Of a DNA stretch of 64,000 nt, positions 39,776 through 49,227 are shown one piece after another; within the stretch, counting starts at the first letter, position 1; every line of letters begins with the position of its first letter. A program made the position numbers and the translations under genes. The stretch is from JADZEM01 sp046328125 (lineage in GTDB: Bacteria; Chloroflexota; UBA6077; JACCZL01). The stretch covers positions 1-64,000 of the forward strand of contig JAXLXF010000033.1 of the NCBI GenBank assembly GCA_046328125.1, given 5' to 3'. The notes under the pieces are model-generated. The model did no database searches. It was not told where the DNA came from and saw only the letters and a list, made by a program, of their open reading frames with translations.

Positions 39776-40033
39776 ATGTGTCAGGCTATTCCGCGCCCTG
39801 TCCTGGAAGTGACACACGAGCGTGCGCGTGTCGTGGTCGATGGCGCCGAGCTGTGGGTTGACCGCAGGGCCGTTGCAGAGCTCGCCGTCGGCGACTACGT
39901 CGTCGTCTACGCCGGGGCGGCTTTGGAGAAGATGCCGGAGGACGAGGCGCTGGAGATGATCCGCTTCTACGAGGAGTTTGAGAGCATGCTCGCCGAGGGC
40001 AGCGAGCGCCTGTTCGGCGCCAATGTTCCTTAG
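39776..40033 (+). CDS. hypC: HypC/HupF hydrogenase assembly chaperone
   Basis: An 85-residue protein beginning MCQAIPRPVLEV, the essential MCxAxP start of HypC, where Cys2 binds the Fe(CN)2CO precursor and the large subunit. The beta-barrel core is seen in ARVVVDGAELWVDRRAVAEL and VGDYVVVYAGAALEKMPEDE. The C-terminal helix ends in GANVP. HypA, B, D, E and F are not encoded in the window, so the rest of the maturation set lies elsewhere. It is the last clear gene of the hydrogenase operon. Confidence 0.93.
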   Translation: MCQAIPRPVLEVTHERARVVVDGAELWVDRRAVAELAVGDYVVVYAGAALEKMPEDEALEMIRFYEEFESMLAEGSERLFGANVP

Positions 40034-40365
40034 TGGTGTTGGCCACATTTGGCAACGCGAACGTTCAGTACTTCTACCGTGACTGGTACGAGCCGAAGGA
40101 CGGCTACTACGAGCCATCCGACATTCTCGCCGGGCTTCTATTGGACTCACTCATCCGTTCTCGCCGTGCCGGGCTACACGTCGACGTCGTAGCGATGGGT
40201 CTGACGGACCGCCAGCCGCTCCGGGCCGCGCGCTCGGACTGCGACCGCCTCTTCGAGCCAGCGGCGTGGGCCGTTCAGACGTTCCGAGAGGTAGGTCACG
40301 TACGCCTGCCGGTGCTCGGCCAGGGTGGGAAAGAGCGTTTCGTCCCCGAGCCAGGCATCCGGTAG
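40033..40365 (+). CDS. Possible small or truncated protein after hypC
   Basis: The frame opens with GTG 40033, sharing a base with the hypC stop. The first 45 residues look protein-like (GNANVQYFYRDWYEPKDGYY, then EPSDILAGLLLDSLIRSRR). The remaining 65 are antisense to the end of the HipA-like gene and are probably not meaningful. It could be a truncated gene fused to antisense sequence by a rearrangement. No family recognised. Confidence 0.25.
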   Translation: MVLATFGNANVQYFYRDWYEPKDGYYEPSDILAGLLLDSLIRSRRAGLHVDVVAMGLTDRQPLRAARSDCDRLFEPAAWAVQTFREVGHVRLPVLGQGGKERFVPEPGIR

Positions 40366-41025
40366 GTCGGCCACCACCTGATGGAGCACGTCGTCGGTCA
40401 GCAGCGGGCGGAGTCGGGCATGGGCGTCTTCCAGATCGCCGGCCACGCCGAGCAGCACGTGGTCCTTGATCTGGGGGAAAGCAGTCTGTATCCGGTCGCA
40501 CCATCCCTCCCAGCGATGGTGCAGATAGAGGGCTGCGCCGTGGTCGATCAGCCACAACTGCCCCTGCCAGAGCAACAGGTTGGTGTTGCGGGCCGTCCGG
40601 TCTACGTTCGTAGTGAAGGCGTCCAGCCAGACGATGCTGGCTGCAAGCTCCGGATCGACCTCGTCGTGGTCAGCGGCCGGGTCGAACGCCAGCGCGCCTG
40701 CGAGGTACGCCAGCCCGAAGTTCTCACCGATGCTGCCGCGCAAGATGTCCTGGATCTCTGGGTCGGGCTCCGCGTTGCCGAAGCCGTCCTCTAGCGTGAC
40801 GATGGCCGGCGTCGGGACCGGCAGCCCTAGCACACGCGCCAGCCCGGCCACCAGCGCTTCTGCCACCAGCGCTTTCGCTCCCTGTCCCGCCCCCTGAAAT
40901 TTCACGACGAAGACGCCACCGGGCGTCTGGGTGTCCTCCCGCACCGTCTCTACGACGGCCGGCAGCGAGCCCCCCTCACGCAGCGGCACCACATACCGCA
41001 CTCCGCTCAATCTCTCCAACGTCAT
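40174..41025 (-). CDS. HipA-like kinase-family protein
   Basis: A 283-residue protein from ATG 41025 (MTLERLSGVRYVVPLREGG). It has kinase-like features of the HipA_2 family: VFVVKFQGAGQGAKALVAEA (ATP-binding Lys), WLDAFTTNVDRTARNTNLLL (catalytic loop with Asp and Asn) and LWLIDHGAALYLHH (metal-binding Asp). The domain is a short form lacking the HipA N-terminal region. A role as a toxin kinase is possible; no HipB-like antitoxin is adjacent. Its last 100 residues are repeated in inverted orientation at 41155-41490. Confidence 0.75.
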   Translation of the reverse strand: MTLERLSGVRYVVPLREGGSLPAVVETVREDTQTPGGVFVVKFQGAGQGAKALVAEALVAGLARVLGLPVPTPAIVTLEDGFGNAEPDPEIQDILRGSIGENFGLAYLAGALAFDPAADHDEVDPELAASIVWLDAFTTNVDRTARNTNLLLWQGQLWLIDHGAALYLHHRWEGWCDRIQTAFPQIKDHVLLGVAGDLEDAHARLRPLLTDDVLHQVVADLPDAWLGDETLFPTLAEHRQAYVTYLSERLNGPRRWLEEAVAVRARGPERLAVRQTHRYDVDV

Positions 41026-41154
41026 GCCGTGATTATGGCGTGTGTAGCTGTCGTATAACGCTGCGGGAAGACCGAGCGAGGGGAAGCCTCCCGTCTCCAT
41101 CTACGACAGCCTCATTGGAGATCGAATCCATAGCTTGAGAATCACAGGAGAAAT

Positions 41155-41490
41155 ATGCGGATAGTAAACTGTGGGCACTCACCATTCCCGCAGGTCAAGG
41201 ATCACGTCCTGCTCGGCCAGTCCGCCGACCTGGAGACAGCCGACGCCCGCCTACGGCCGCTCCTGACCGACGACGTGCTGCGGCAGGTCGTGGCGGACGT
41301 GCCGGATGCCTGGCTCGGGGACGAGCCGCTCTTCCCGACGTTGCGCGAGCATCGACAGGCGTACGTGACCTATCTCTCGGAGCGCCTCAACGGCCCGCGC
41401 CGCTGGCTCGACGAAGCGGTCGCGGCGCGAGCGCGCGGCCCCGAGCGGCTCGCGGTCCGCCAGACCCACCGCTACGACGTGGACCCGTAG
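41155..41490 (+). pseudogene. Inverted partial copy of the HipA-like gene (3' end)
   Basis: A 111-residue frame on the opposite strand. From residue 11 on it matches the C-terminal 100 residues of the HipA-like protein closely: FPQVKDHVLLGQSADLETAD, then ARLRPLLTDDVLRQVV and AVRQTHRYDVDP. There is no kinase core. It forms an inverted repeat of about 300 bp with 40174-40476. Recombination between the two arms would flip the N-terminal part of the gene onto the other strand and join it to this 3' end. Confidence 0.8.
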
Positions 41491-41581
41491 CCCGCCGTGG
41501 ACGAGCCCCGGCGCTCGCGGCGCCCGAGCCTGCGGATGCGCTGGCGGACCGGCGACGGCCGGCCTCCCGCTCCGCGCCGGA

Positions 41582-42457
41582 TCAGCTCGCCGAGGTGACG
41601 AGCGACTCCAACTGCTCGCGCGTCCGGCCGAAGACCGCTTCGAGGTGGTCGATGCGCTGCCCGTCCCGCGACACGTCCGCCTCCGGCTCCTCGTCGCGCA
41701 GGGCGCGCGCCAGGTGCTCGAACCGAATCGCCCCGACCATCGCCGCGCAGCCGGCGACGGAGTGCAGCTCCTGTTCGAGCGCTGGCCGGTCGCCCCGGGC
41801 AATCGCCGTGCGCATCGCCGCGAAGCGTGGCGTGACGTCGGCGAAGAAATCGTGCACCACGTCGGCGACGAACGCGGCGCCGTCCTCAGCGCCAAGCTCT
41901 CGCAACGACTCCAGAGCCCGTCCGTCTACCAGTGCTTCCTCGCGCGCGGCCTCCTCCCGGAGCCCCTCTGGTGACCAGGCAGCATCGCGGTTTGCCTCGG
42001 CGATCCAGCGCGTGAGCACGCCGGCGACGCTCTGCAGCACGACCGGCTTGCTGAGATAGTCGTCCATGCCGGCCGCGATGCACCGTTCGCGGGCGCCGGC
42101 GATGGCCACAGCCGTCACGGCGATCACTGGCACGTGGCGGCGCACGCCTGCCGCTTGCTGGGCCAGCTCGTCCGCACGGATCGCCCGAGCCGCGTCGTAC
42201 CCGTCCATCTCCGGCATCAAGCAGTCCATGAGCACCGCCGCGTACCGTTCGCGGCGGGTCGCTTCGACCGCTTCACGACCGTTCGTCGCCAGGTGAACGC
42301 GATACCCGAGGCGACGGACCATCGTCCGCAGGATCGTTCGGTTGAGCATGTCGTCGTCGACGACCAGGATCAACGGACCGTCGTCCGCGGCGGGCGCGCC
42401 CGTGTCCGGAGCCACGCCCCGCGAGGGCGGCAGCGGTAATGCGCATGACTCGAGCAT
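41582..42457 (-). CDS. Response-regulator receiver with Hpt domain
   Basis: A 291-residue two-domain phosphorelay protein from ATG 42457. The REC domain (about 27-150) has the acidic pair in LILVVDDDML, phospho-acceptor Asp78 in VLMDCLMPEMDG and Lys138 in YLSKP. The Hpt domain (about 175-285) has His233 in LEQELHSVAGCAAMVGAI. Such proteins pass phosphate between hybrid kinases and final regulators. It lies divergent from cheB. The kinase at 10852-12504 has no cognate regulator, but there is no direct link. Confidence 0.9.
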   Translation of the reverse strand: MLESCALPLPPSRGVAPDTGAPAADDGPLILVVDDDMLNRTILRTMVRRLGYRVHLATNGREAVEATRRERYAAVLMDCLMPEMDGYDAARAIRADELAQQAAGVRRHVPVIAVTAVAIAGARERCIAAGMDDYLSKPVVLQSVAGVLTRWIAEANRDAAWSPEGLREEAAREEALVDGRALESLRELGAEDGAAFVADVVHDFFADVTPRFAAMRTAIARGDRPALEQELHSVAGCAAMVGAIRFEHLARALRDEEPEADVSRDGQRIDHLEAVFGRTREQLESLVTSAS

Positions 42458-42802
42458 GATTGGATCCTCGGTTGGTGCTGACAACCCCAGCGTCTGGAGC
42501 GCCCGTCGCCGGTTGCGTGAGCGTCGTCCTAGATGCAACGGAGCGATCCTCCATCTGAGGGATGGCGAAATCGGACGTCCGTACCCGGCCCGCATGGGCA
42601 CGGGCCGCCGCGTCGGCCGGCTCGGCCAGGATCTGTCCAGGTCCGGTTCAGGGGCCGCACAGCGTCACGTCGAGACGGCGGGATGCGTTCGACCGGGTGT
42701 GGCGTGCTTGTTGCCATCAGATACCCTGCGGGTAAGACCACGGCAAGGACTGTTGATGCCAGGACGGGACGGTCAGTCGTTCGCCAGATTGTCGAGCCGC
42801 GC
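42458..42802. other. Divergent intergenic region between REC-Hpt and cheB
   Basis: 345 bp that must hold both promoters. No strong promoter pair, RNA structure or gene is evident. A cheB upstream extension of the frame exists from 42533 but lacks family similarity. Confidence 0.5.
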
Positions 42803-43963
42803 ATGGTGAGCGTGCAGCCGATTCGGGTTCTCGTCGTAGACGACTCGATCCTCACGCGGCGGGTGATCTCCGCCGCCCTCGCGGCCACCCCGGACGTCGA
42901 GGTGGTCGGGACGGCGAGCAGCGGGGCGGAATGCCTCACCGCCGTCGAACAGCTCCGCCCCGACGTGGTGACGCTCGACGTCGAGATGCCGGGCATGGAC
43001 GGCTTGCAGGTGCTCCGCCAGATCATGGCGCGCCACCCGACCCCGGTCGTCATGGTGTCGTACCTCACCACGACCGGCTCGAACGTGGCCGTCCGCGCCA
43101 TGCTGGCCGGCGCCGTAGACGTGGTGGCGAAGCCGGGCGGCCCGATCGTGCGGGACCTGGCCGGCTTGCGGGAGGAGCTGGTCCGCAAAGTCCGCGCGGC
43201 CGCGCGCTCGCGCCCACGGCCGGCCCGGACGGCGCCATTGCCGCCCATCGCACCGCGTCCGGCCACGCCACCGCCCACCGTGCCACGTCCGGCCGCTCCT
43301 GGCCCGGTGCGGCCTGTCTCGCCGCCGGGCGGCCTGCTCGCGGGTGGCCGTCCTGGCGCCGGCGAGCAGTTCTCGCGGCTCGTCGTGATCGGCGCCTCGA
43401 CGGGCGGGCCGCAGGCGCTCGAAGTGGTGGCGCAGGGCCTGGTTGCCGACGACTCGACAGCCTACCTGATCGTCCAGCACATGCCGTTTGGCATGACCTC
43501 CGTGCTGGCGGACCTGCTGGACTCGTGCTCGGCGCTGACCGTGCGGGAAGCGAGTGACGGCGACCGGCTCGAGGCGGGCACCGCGCTGCTCGCGCCGGGC
43601 GACTTTCACCTGCGCCTCGGTCCGGGCGGGATGGTCCAGTTAGACCAGGGTGCGAAGGTGCACTACGTCCGGCCGTCCGTGGACGTGGCGCTGCTCTCTG
43701 CCGCCGAGCTGTATGGCAGCCAGACCGTCGCCGTCGTGCTGACCGGCATCGGGTCAGACGGGGCGGACGGCGCCGCCGCCGTCCACGCCGCCGGTGGTGT
43801 GGTGATCGCCGAGCACGAATCGACCTGCGTGGTCTGGGGGATGCCCAAAGCAGTCGCCGAGCGTGGCGTGGCGCACGAGATCGTCCCCCTGCCAGACGTC
43901 GCCGGCACGATCGCCCGGCACCTCTCCGCGAGCGGTCGCGCGCGACGACGCGACCGCTCCTGA
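42803..43963 (+). CDS. cheB: CheB chemotaxis-type protein-glutamate methylesterase
   Basis: A 386-residue two-domain enzyme from ATG 42803. The REC domain has Asp13, Asp14 and phospho-acceptor Asp59 in VVTLDVEMPGMDG. A 60-residue Pro/Arg/Ala-rich linker leads to the methylesterase domain, with the catalytic Ser in VIGASTGGPQAL, His in YLIVQHMPFGM and Asp in TGIGSDGADGA. CheB removes methyl groups from chemoreceptors when phosphorylated. The two receptor genes downstream are likely substrates. No CheR, CheA or CheW gene is in the window. The long linker is unusual for CheB and of GC-rich composition. Confidence 0.93.
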   Translation: MVSVQPIRVLVVDDSILTRRVISAALAATPDVEVVGTASSGAECLTAVEQLRPDVVTLDVEMPGMDGLQVLRQIMARHPTPVVMVSYLTTTGSNVAVRAMLAGAVDVVAKPGGPIVRDLAGLREELVRKVRAAARSRPRPARTAPLPPIAPRPATPPPTVPRPAAPGPVRPVSPPGGLLAGGRPGAGEQFSRLVVIGASTGGPQALEVVAQGLVADDSTAYLIVQHMPFGMTSVLADLLDSCSALTVREASDGDRLEAGTALLAPGDFHLRLGPGGMVQLDQGAKVHYVRPSVDVALLSAAELYGSQTVAVVLTGIGSDGADGAAAVHAAGGVVIAEHESTCVVWGMPKAVAERGVAHEIVPLPDVAGTIARHLSASGRARRRDRS

Positions 43964-44196
43964 AGGGCGCCCCCCAACAGCGGCAATCGCCGGTCTCAAA
44001 TTCTCGGGCAAGCCGGTTTGTCCTGGGCATCCCGGTACGAATGTCTCGTGCACGACATCGCCCCGACGCCGTTCTCACGAATACGGGGCCGTGCTACGCG
44101 GTGGCTCGGCGGCTCAAGCCGTGGAGATCCAGTGCACACGGTGAGCTGAACTGGTGCCGCGCTCCTGGACATGCAGGAGACGGTGGAGGGTGATTC

Positions 44197-46263
44197 GTGC
44201 GACTCAGTATTCGTCTCAAGCTCTTTGCCGGCTTCGGGGCCGTGCTCCTACTCTTGTGCGCCGTTGGCGGCGTCGGGTTCTGGTCGCTACGCCATGCCAA
44301 GGCGGAGATCGACCAGCTCGCAGACGTCGAGTTAGCCGGCGCGGTGGCCGTGCTGAACGTGCGGGACGCCTTCCGCACCATGCAGCGGGACGACCGACAG
44401 GCGATCGTCGTGCACGGCGCGGACGCCAACACCAAGGTTCAGCTCAGCTTCCAGGAGGCCAACCGCGCCTTCCAGGACAACGTGGCGAAGCTGGACACCC
44501 TCCTGGTAACCCCGGAGGGCAAGGCCGTGCTGGCGGACATCAAGGCGGCATACGCGGCCTGGCTGCCACTCGTGCAGAAGGTTCTGGACCGCGCCGCTCT
44601 GGACGACGACCAGGCCGCCATCGACGCACTCCAGGATCCAGCCGTCAGGGGGCCGTCAGACCGGATCAACGCCGGCATCGACAAGCTGGTCGGACTGAAG
44701 ACCTCCCGCACGGCCGCGGTCGTGCAGGAGTCTGAGACAAACGGCACGATCGCGACCTGGCTGGTGCTCTCGGCCATTGTCACTGGTGTCGTCGTCGGGC
44801 TGGGGCTCGCGTTCTACGTCTCGCAGTCGATCGCGACGGGTGTGCGGAGCGTTCAGGTCACCCTGACCTCGCTCACGGACCGCTGCGCCTCCGGGCTCGT
44901 GGACGGGCTCGGCGCGCTGGCGAACAACGACCTGACGGTGAAGGTGACCCCGGTCACGCCGCCGATCGAGAAGTACGGCACGGACGAGATCGGCGAGACC
45001 GCCCGCGTCACCAACCTGATGCGCGACAAGCTGATCGCCACCATCGAGGGGTACGAGCAGGCCCGGGCTGGCTTGCAGGATCTGATCGGCCAGGTGCAGG
45101 ACGCCGCCAGCGTGGTGTCTGGCACGTCTGGGCAGCTCGGCCGGGCGGCCAACGAGACGAGCGGCGCCGTGCAGCAGGTGGCACTGGCGGTCCAGCACCT
45201 GTCCGAAGGGTCGTCGCAGGCGGCCGTGGCGTCCCAGTCCGCCGACCAGACCATCAGCCAGTTCACCGTCACCATCGGCGAGATCGCGCGGGGGGCATCG
45301 GACCAGGCGAGCAAGGTGACCAGCGTGTCCGGTACCGCGACCGAGATGGCGGCCGGTGTCGAAGAGGTCGCGAGCACCGCGCAGAGCGTGGCGATGGCCT
45401 CCCAGCAGACGAAGAGCTCCGCCGAGGCCGGCGCGCGGGCGGTCCGCGAGACCGTGGACCAGATGAGTGAGATCAAGCATGTCGTCGCGACGGCGGCCGG
45501 CAAGGTCGAAGAGCTCGGCAAGCTGGGCGAGCGGATCGGCGCGGTGGTCGAGACGATCGACGACATCGCGGAGCAGACGAACCTGCTGGCGCTGAACGCG
45601 GCCATCGAGGCGGCCCGGGCTGGCGAGCACGGGCGCGGGTTCGCGGTGGTGGCGGACGAGGTCCGCAAGCTGGCCGAGCGCAGCCAGCGCGAGACCCGGG
45701 CGATCTCGGACCTGATCCGCGAGGTGCAGTCTGGGACGCGGGACGCCGTCGGGGCGATGTCGCAGGGCTCCGTGAAAGTCGAGCAGGGCTCGGCGAAGGC
45801 GGACGAGGCCGGCTCGGCGCTCTCCGAGATCTTGCACGCCGTGGACGTGACGGTCAGCCAGGTCATGCAGATCGCGACCGCGGCCCAGGAGATGGCAAGC
45901 GGCGCGCAGAACGTCGTGGAGGCGATGAGCGACATCAGCGCCGTGGTCGAGGAGAGCTCCGCGGCGACGGAGGAGATGGCGGCCCAGGCCGGCGAGATGG
46001 CCTCGTCGATCGCCTCGATCTCGTCCGTCTCGGTGCAGAACAGCGCCTCCACCGAGGAAGTCTCGGCTTCGGCCGAGCAGATGAGCGCCCAGGTGGAAGA
46101 CGTGAGCAAGCAGGCGCAGGAGCTGGCGGCGACCGCCGAGCAGCTCAAGAGCCTGGTGGCGCGCTTCCGCCTGGACGAAAGCGTGAACGTGGTCGCCGCG
46201 CCGCGGCGCGGGGAGGCTCGCACCGCCCCGCGCCCGAGGGTCAGTGGCCTGCGCGCGGTCTGA
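44197..46263 (+). CDS. Methyl-accepting chemotaxis protein 1
   Basis: A 688-residue receptor from GTG 44197. One membrane helix near residues 8-28 (LFAGFGAVLLLLCAVGGVGF), a periplasmic 4-helix sensor region to about 185, a second helix (WLVLSAIVTGVVVGLGLAFY), then a HAMP-like region and the long cytoplasmic coiled coil. The hairpin tip is VVETIDDIAEQTNLLALNAA with IEAARAGEHGRGFAVVADEV, which is highly conserved. Gln/Glu-Gln/Glu methylation-site candidates are abundant in the coiled coil. It is followed by a 13-bp terminator hairpin and a second receptor gene. Confidence 0.93.
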   Translation: MRLSIRLKLFAGFGAVLLLLCAVGGVGFWSLRHAKAEIDQLADVELAGAVAVLNVRDAFRTMQRDDRQAIVVHGADANTKVQLSFQEANRAFQDNVAKLDTLLVTPEGKAVLADIKAAYAAWLPLVQKVLDRAALDDDQAAIDALQDPAVRGPSDRINAGIDKLVGLKTSRTAAVVQESETNGTIATWLVLSAIVTGVVVGLGLAFYVSQSIATGVRSVQVTLTSLTDRCASGLVDGLGALANNDLTVKVTPVTPPIEKYGTDEIGETARVTNLMRDKLIATIEGYEQARAGLQDLIGQVQDAASVVSGTSGQLGRAANETSGAVQQVALAVQHLSEGSSQAAVASQSADQTISQFTVTIGEIARGASDQASKVTSVSGTATEMAAGVEEVASTAQSVAMASQQTKSSAEAGARAVRETVDQMSEIKHVVATAAGKVEELGKLGERIGAVVETIDDIAEQTNLLALNAAIEAARAGEHGRGFAVVADEVRKLAERSQRETRAISDLIREVQSGTRDAVGAMSQGSVKVEQGSAKADEAGSALSEILHAVDVTVSQVMQIATAAQEMASGAQNVVEAMSDISAVVEESSAATEEMAAQAGEMASSIASISSVSVQNSASTEEVSASAEQMSAQVEDVSKQAQELAATAEQLKSLVARFRLDESVNVVAAPRRGEARTAPRPRVSGLRAV

Positions 46264-46282
46264 CCTTCGACCGAGACCGGCT

Positions 46283-46313
46283 GGGCGGGGAGGACGAATT
46301 GTCCTCCCCGCCC
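46283..46313 (+). terminator. Hairpin terminator between the receptor genes
   Basis: GGGCGGGGAGGAC (46283-46295) and GTCCTCCCCGCCC (46301-46313) form a perfect 13-bp stem with a GAATT loop, 20 bp after the stop of the first receptor gene. It is a strong hairpin with no T-run. Confidence 0.75.
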
Positions 46314-46381
46314 CGCGCGTCACCGTTCACCCTTACGTGCGCGATCTGAGACGAGATCGTGTCGGCTACCTGGAGGGGCAT

Positions 46382-48460
46382 GTGCGCGCAGGAATAGGGT
46401 TCAAGATGCTGGCGACTGTCGGGGTCGTCGTCCTCGGCCTGATCGTCGTCGGCTTCATCGGCTGGCAGAACACCGTCGAATTCGCGGCTGACGCGGACGA
46501 CATCTACCAGGACGGCGTGGTGATGTCGATCGAGCTGGCGAAGGTGCAGCGCGGCCTCTACGAGCTGCGTCTGGGCGGGTCCGGGCAGGCGTATGCCACG
46601 GCGGACGCCGAGAAGCGCGTCAAGATTCGGCAGGCCGACGACGACTGGCTGAAGCAGGTCGACGACAACATGAACGCCCTGATCGCGGCGTCCACGAGCC
46701 CGCGCGAGGCCGCGCTCATCAAGACCTGGCGGGAGGCATATCCCCAGTTCCTGGCGGCCCGCCAGCGCACGATGGCCCTGGTGGACAGTGGGAAAGATGC
46801 CGAGGCGACGGCACTGCGCACCGGTGAGACGGCGCAGCAGCTCCAGAAGAGCATGAAGGTCATCACGGACCTGCTCGAAGTCCAGGAGAGCGAAAGCGTC
46901 GCCGTGAACCAGGAGCTCCATGCCGCGGCTGAGCGCTCCGCGCTGGTACTGGTCTCGGCCATCCTGGTGGCGCTCGCCATCGGCATCGGGCACGCGCTCT
47001 ACCTGATCCGCAGCATCATGCAAGGCGTGCGTCAGGTCACCGTGGCAGCGCACGGGCTGGCCGCGGGCGACCTCGACCAGGACGTGCAGGTGCACTCGAA
47101 GGACGAGCTCGGCGAGATGGCCAGGGCCGTCCGCGTGATGATCGACCACCAGCGCGAGATGGCCGCCGCCGCCCAGGCCATCGCGGCCGGCGACCTGACC
47201 GTCTCCGTCCAGCCGGCCTCCGAGCGGGACATCCTGGGCATCGCCTTCGTGGAGATGCTGGACGGGCTGCGCGGCTCGATTGGTCGCGTGGGCTCGGCCG
47301 CCAACGGGCTCGCTCAGACCTCGCGGCAGCTCGGCGACGTGGCAGAGCAGGTCACCGACGTGGTCCAGCAGGTCGCCATCGGCATCCAACAGATCGCCGT
47401 CAACGCCGAGGCGGAGGCGCATGCCGCGCGCGAGAGCCGCGACGCCATGGCACAGTTGAACGAGGCCATCGACCAGGTGTCCCAGGGCGCGCTCGAGCAG
47501 ACCCGCTCCGTCTCCGGGGTCTCCGCGACGACCCAGCAGATGGCGATCGGCGTCGAGCAGATCGCCGCGAACGCCAAGGCGCTGGCCCACGCCTCGCAGC
47601 AGACCCGCACCTCCGCCGAGCAGGGCGCCACCGCCGTGCAGCGCACCGTCGCCGGCATGGCCGAGATCCAGGTCGTCGTCTCGGAAGCGTCCGCCAAGAT
47701 CGAGGAGCTCGGCCAGCTCGGCGAGAAGATCGGGGCGGTGGTCGAGACGATCGACGACATCGCCGAGCAGACCAACCTGCTGGCGCTGAACGCGGCCATC
47801 GAGGCGGCCCGGGCTGGCGAGCACGGGCGGGGCTTCGCGGTGGTGGCCGACGAGGTCCGGAAACTGGCCGAGCGCAGCCAGCGCGAGACGAAGGCGATCG
47901 GCCAGCTGATCTCCGACATTCAGCTCGGCACGCGAGATGCCGTGAACGCGATGGTCAAGGGCACGGCGAAGGTGGACGAAGGCTCTGCCGAGGCGGACCA
48001 GGCCGGCCAGGCGTTGAGCGCGATCCTGGCCGAGATCCAATCGACGGTCCAGCAGGTGGAGGAGATCGCGACGGCAGTTGACGGCATGGCCGCCCAGAGC
48101 CGCAACGTCAGCGAGACGATGACCGTCGTCACGGCGACCGCCGAGGAGACGACGGCGACGTCCGAGGCGATGGCGACCGCCGCCGTCGAAGTGGGCCGCT
48201 CGATCCAGGCGATCACGGCCGGCTCGGCCCAGAACAGCGCGGCGACCGAGGAGATCTCGGCGTCCGCCGAGGAGATGAACGCCCAGATCGAGGAGATGTC
48301 CGGCCAGTCCCAGACCCTGGCCCAGACCGCCGAGCAGCTCAAGGAGCTGGTCGCCCGCTTCCGTCTCGAAGCTGGCGTCGAGCTGGCTCCCATCGCCGCC
48401 CCGTCCACGACGAGGCGGCATGGCGAGAGCCCGGCGCCGTCACTGCGCCGCGTGGGCTGA
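46382..48460 (+). CDS. Methyl-accepting chemotaxis protein 2
   Basis: A 692-residue receptor from GTG 46382, with GGAGGGG 3 bp upstream; the frame is open further up but without a better start. The first helix is MLATVGVVVLGLIVVGFIGW and the second ALVLVSAILVALAIGIGHAL (about residue 185). HAMP follows (VAAHGLAAGDLDQDVQVHSK), then the coiled coil, with the same hairpin sequence as receptor 1. A second HAMP-like segment (AIAAGDLTVSVQPASERDIL) suggests tandem HAMP domains. The two receptors are paralogues with different sensor domains. Confidence 0.93.
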   Translation: MRAGIGFKMLATVGVVVLGLIVVGFIGWQNTVEFAADADDIYQDGVVMSIELAKVQRGLYELRLGGSGQAYATADAEKRVKIRQADDDWLKQVDDNMNALIAASTSPREAALIKTWREAYPQFLAARQRTMALVDSGKDAEATALRTGETAQQLQKSMKVITDLLEVQESESVAVNQELHAAAERSALVLVSAILVALAIGIGHALYLIRSIMQGVRQVTVAAHGLAAGDLDQDVQVHSKDELGEMARAVRVMIDHQREMAAAAQAIAAGDLTVSVQPASERDILGIAFVEMLDGLRGSIGRVGSAANGLAQTSRQLGDVAEQVTDVVQQVAIGIQQIAVNAEAEAHAARESRDAMAQLNEAIDQVSQGALEQTRSVSGVSATTQQMAIGVEQIAANAKALAHASQQTRTSAEQGATAVQRTVAGMAEIQVVVSEASAKIEELGQLGEKIGAVVETIDDIAEQTNLLALNAAIEAARAGEHGRGFAVVADEVRKLAERSQRETKAIGQLISDIQLGTRDAVNAMVKGTAKVDEGSAEADQAGQALSAILAEIQSTVQQVEEIATAVDGMAAQSRNVSETMTVVTATAEETTATSEAMATAAVEVGRSIQAITAGSAQNSAATEEISASAEEMNAQIEEMSGQSQTLAQTAEQLKELVARFRLEAGVELAPIAAPSTTRRHGESPAPSLRRVG

Positions 48461-48508
48461 GGGAGCCGCCTCCGTCCACGCCCTGACGCACACGCTCCGT
48501 CACCTACC

Positions 48509-48540
48509 AGCTGGTCGGCCTGCTCGCGGGCCGACCAGCT
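48509..48540 (+). terminator. Terminator of the second receptor gene
   Basis: AGCTGGTCGGCC (48509-48520) and GGCCGACCAGCT (48529-48540) form a 12-bp stem with an 8-nt loop, followed by CTTTGCGT. It is about 50 bp after the stop and before the converging DUF6398 remnant. Confidence 0.75.
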
Positions 48541-48630
48541 CTTTGCGTCTGAGTCCGCGTCGCGTGCGAACCCGCATCGCGAGAGCAGTGACGTGGGTGT
48601 GCGCGTGCCGCGCCGGCCGTGGCGCTCGCG

Positions 48631-48990
48631 TCAGGTCGGCACTGGCGGCAGGTACGGGATCAGGCCGCGCCGAGCCGCCTCTTCCTGCACCTCCCGCGGC
48701 ATGTCGCGAGCATCGACGATGAACCCGTTGACCGAGATCATCCAGGCCATGGGGTTGCGGTCGAGCTTGCTCGGCCGGTACCAGGACGGGTCCATCTGGT
48801 GCATCTTGAACAGGCGCCGGATCTCGGCGGACTTCGCGGCGCCGGTGCCCGCGCTGACGCCGAACAGCTTGCAGAGGTCGGCCATCCGCATGTGCGGCGT
48901 CTGCGACGAGTCAGAGAGGAAGTTGACCCAGCCGATCGCATACGCGATCCCGCAGGCCCAGCTCTCGATCCGCCCGACTGCGCCGAGGCA
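48631..48990 (-). pseudogene. N-terminally truncated DUF6398 gene
   Basis: A frame without a good start, reading SWACGIAYAIGWVNFLSDSS, QTPHMRMADLCKLFGVS, then AAKSAEIRRLFKMHQMDPSW and a clear C-terminal WMISVNGFIVDARDMPREVQ. DUF6398 proteins normally have an extra 80-100 residues upstream, which are missing here; a TGA (48991-48993) bounds the frame. An internal start at 48891 would give an 86-residue product. It is probably a decayed gene next to a HEPN module. The family name is from memory. Confidence 0.55.
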
Positions 48991-49227
48991 TCAGCCACTC
49001 CTTTCGCCCAACCAGACTGCTTGAGTATGCGCCCGCCGACCAGCGCGTTCAAGCCCGAGCCCACGTGCTCGGCGCCCCAGAAGAGGCCAGCCCATCCCAG
49101 ATCCCCGGCACGCCGCTTCAGGGCGTACGACCACCTTCGCGACGTATGCGTGCCCCACACGCCCACTCCTACGCATATGCAGAGGTGGTATGATCATCTG
49201 GTTGAGCCAACATGGAGCGGCGAAGTT

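Noticed and set aside
42533..42802. Upstream extension of CheB
   Set aside because: The extra 90 residues are Arg/Gly/Ser-rich and non-conserved, and CheB proteins start right before the REC strand.
44656..48421. Very long minus-strand frames opposite both chemoreceptor genes
   Set aside because: They mirror the coiled-coil coding repeats and have no family features, while the plus strand encodes conserved receptors.
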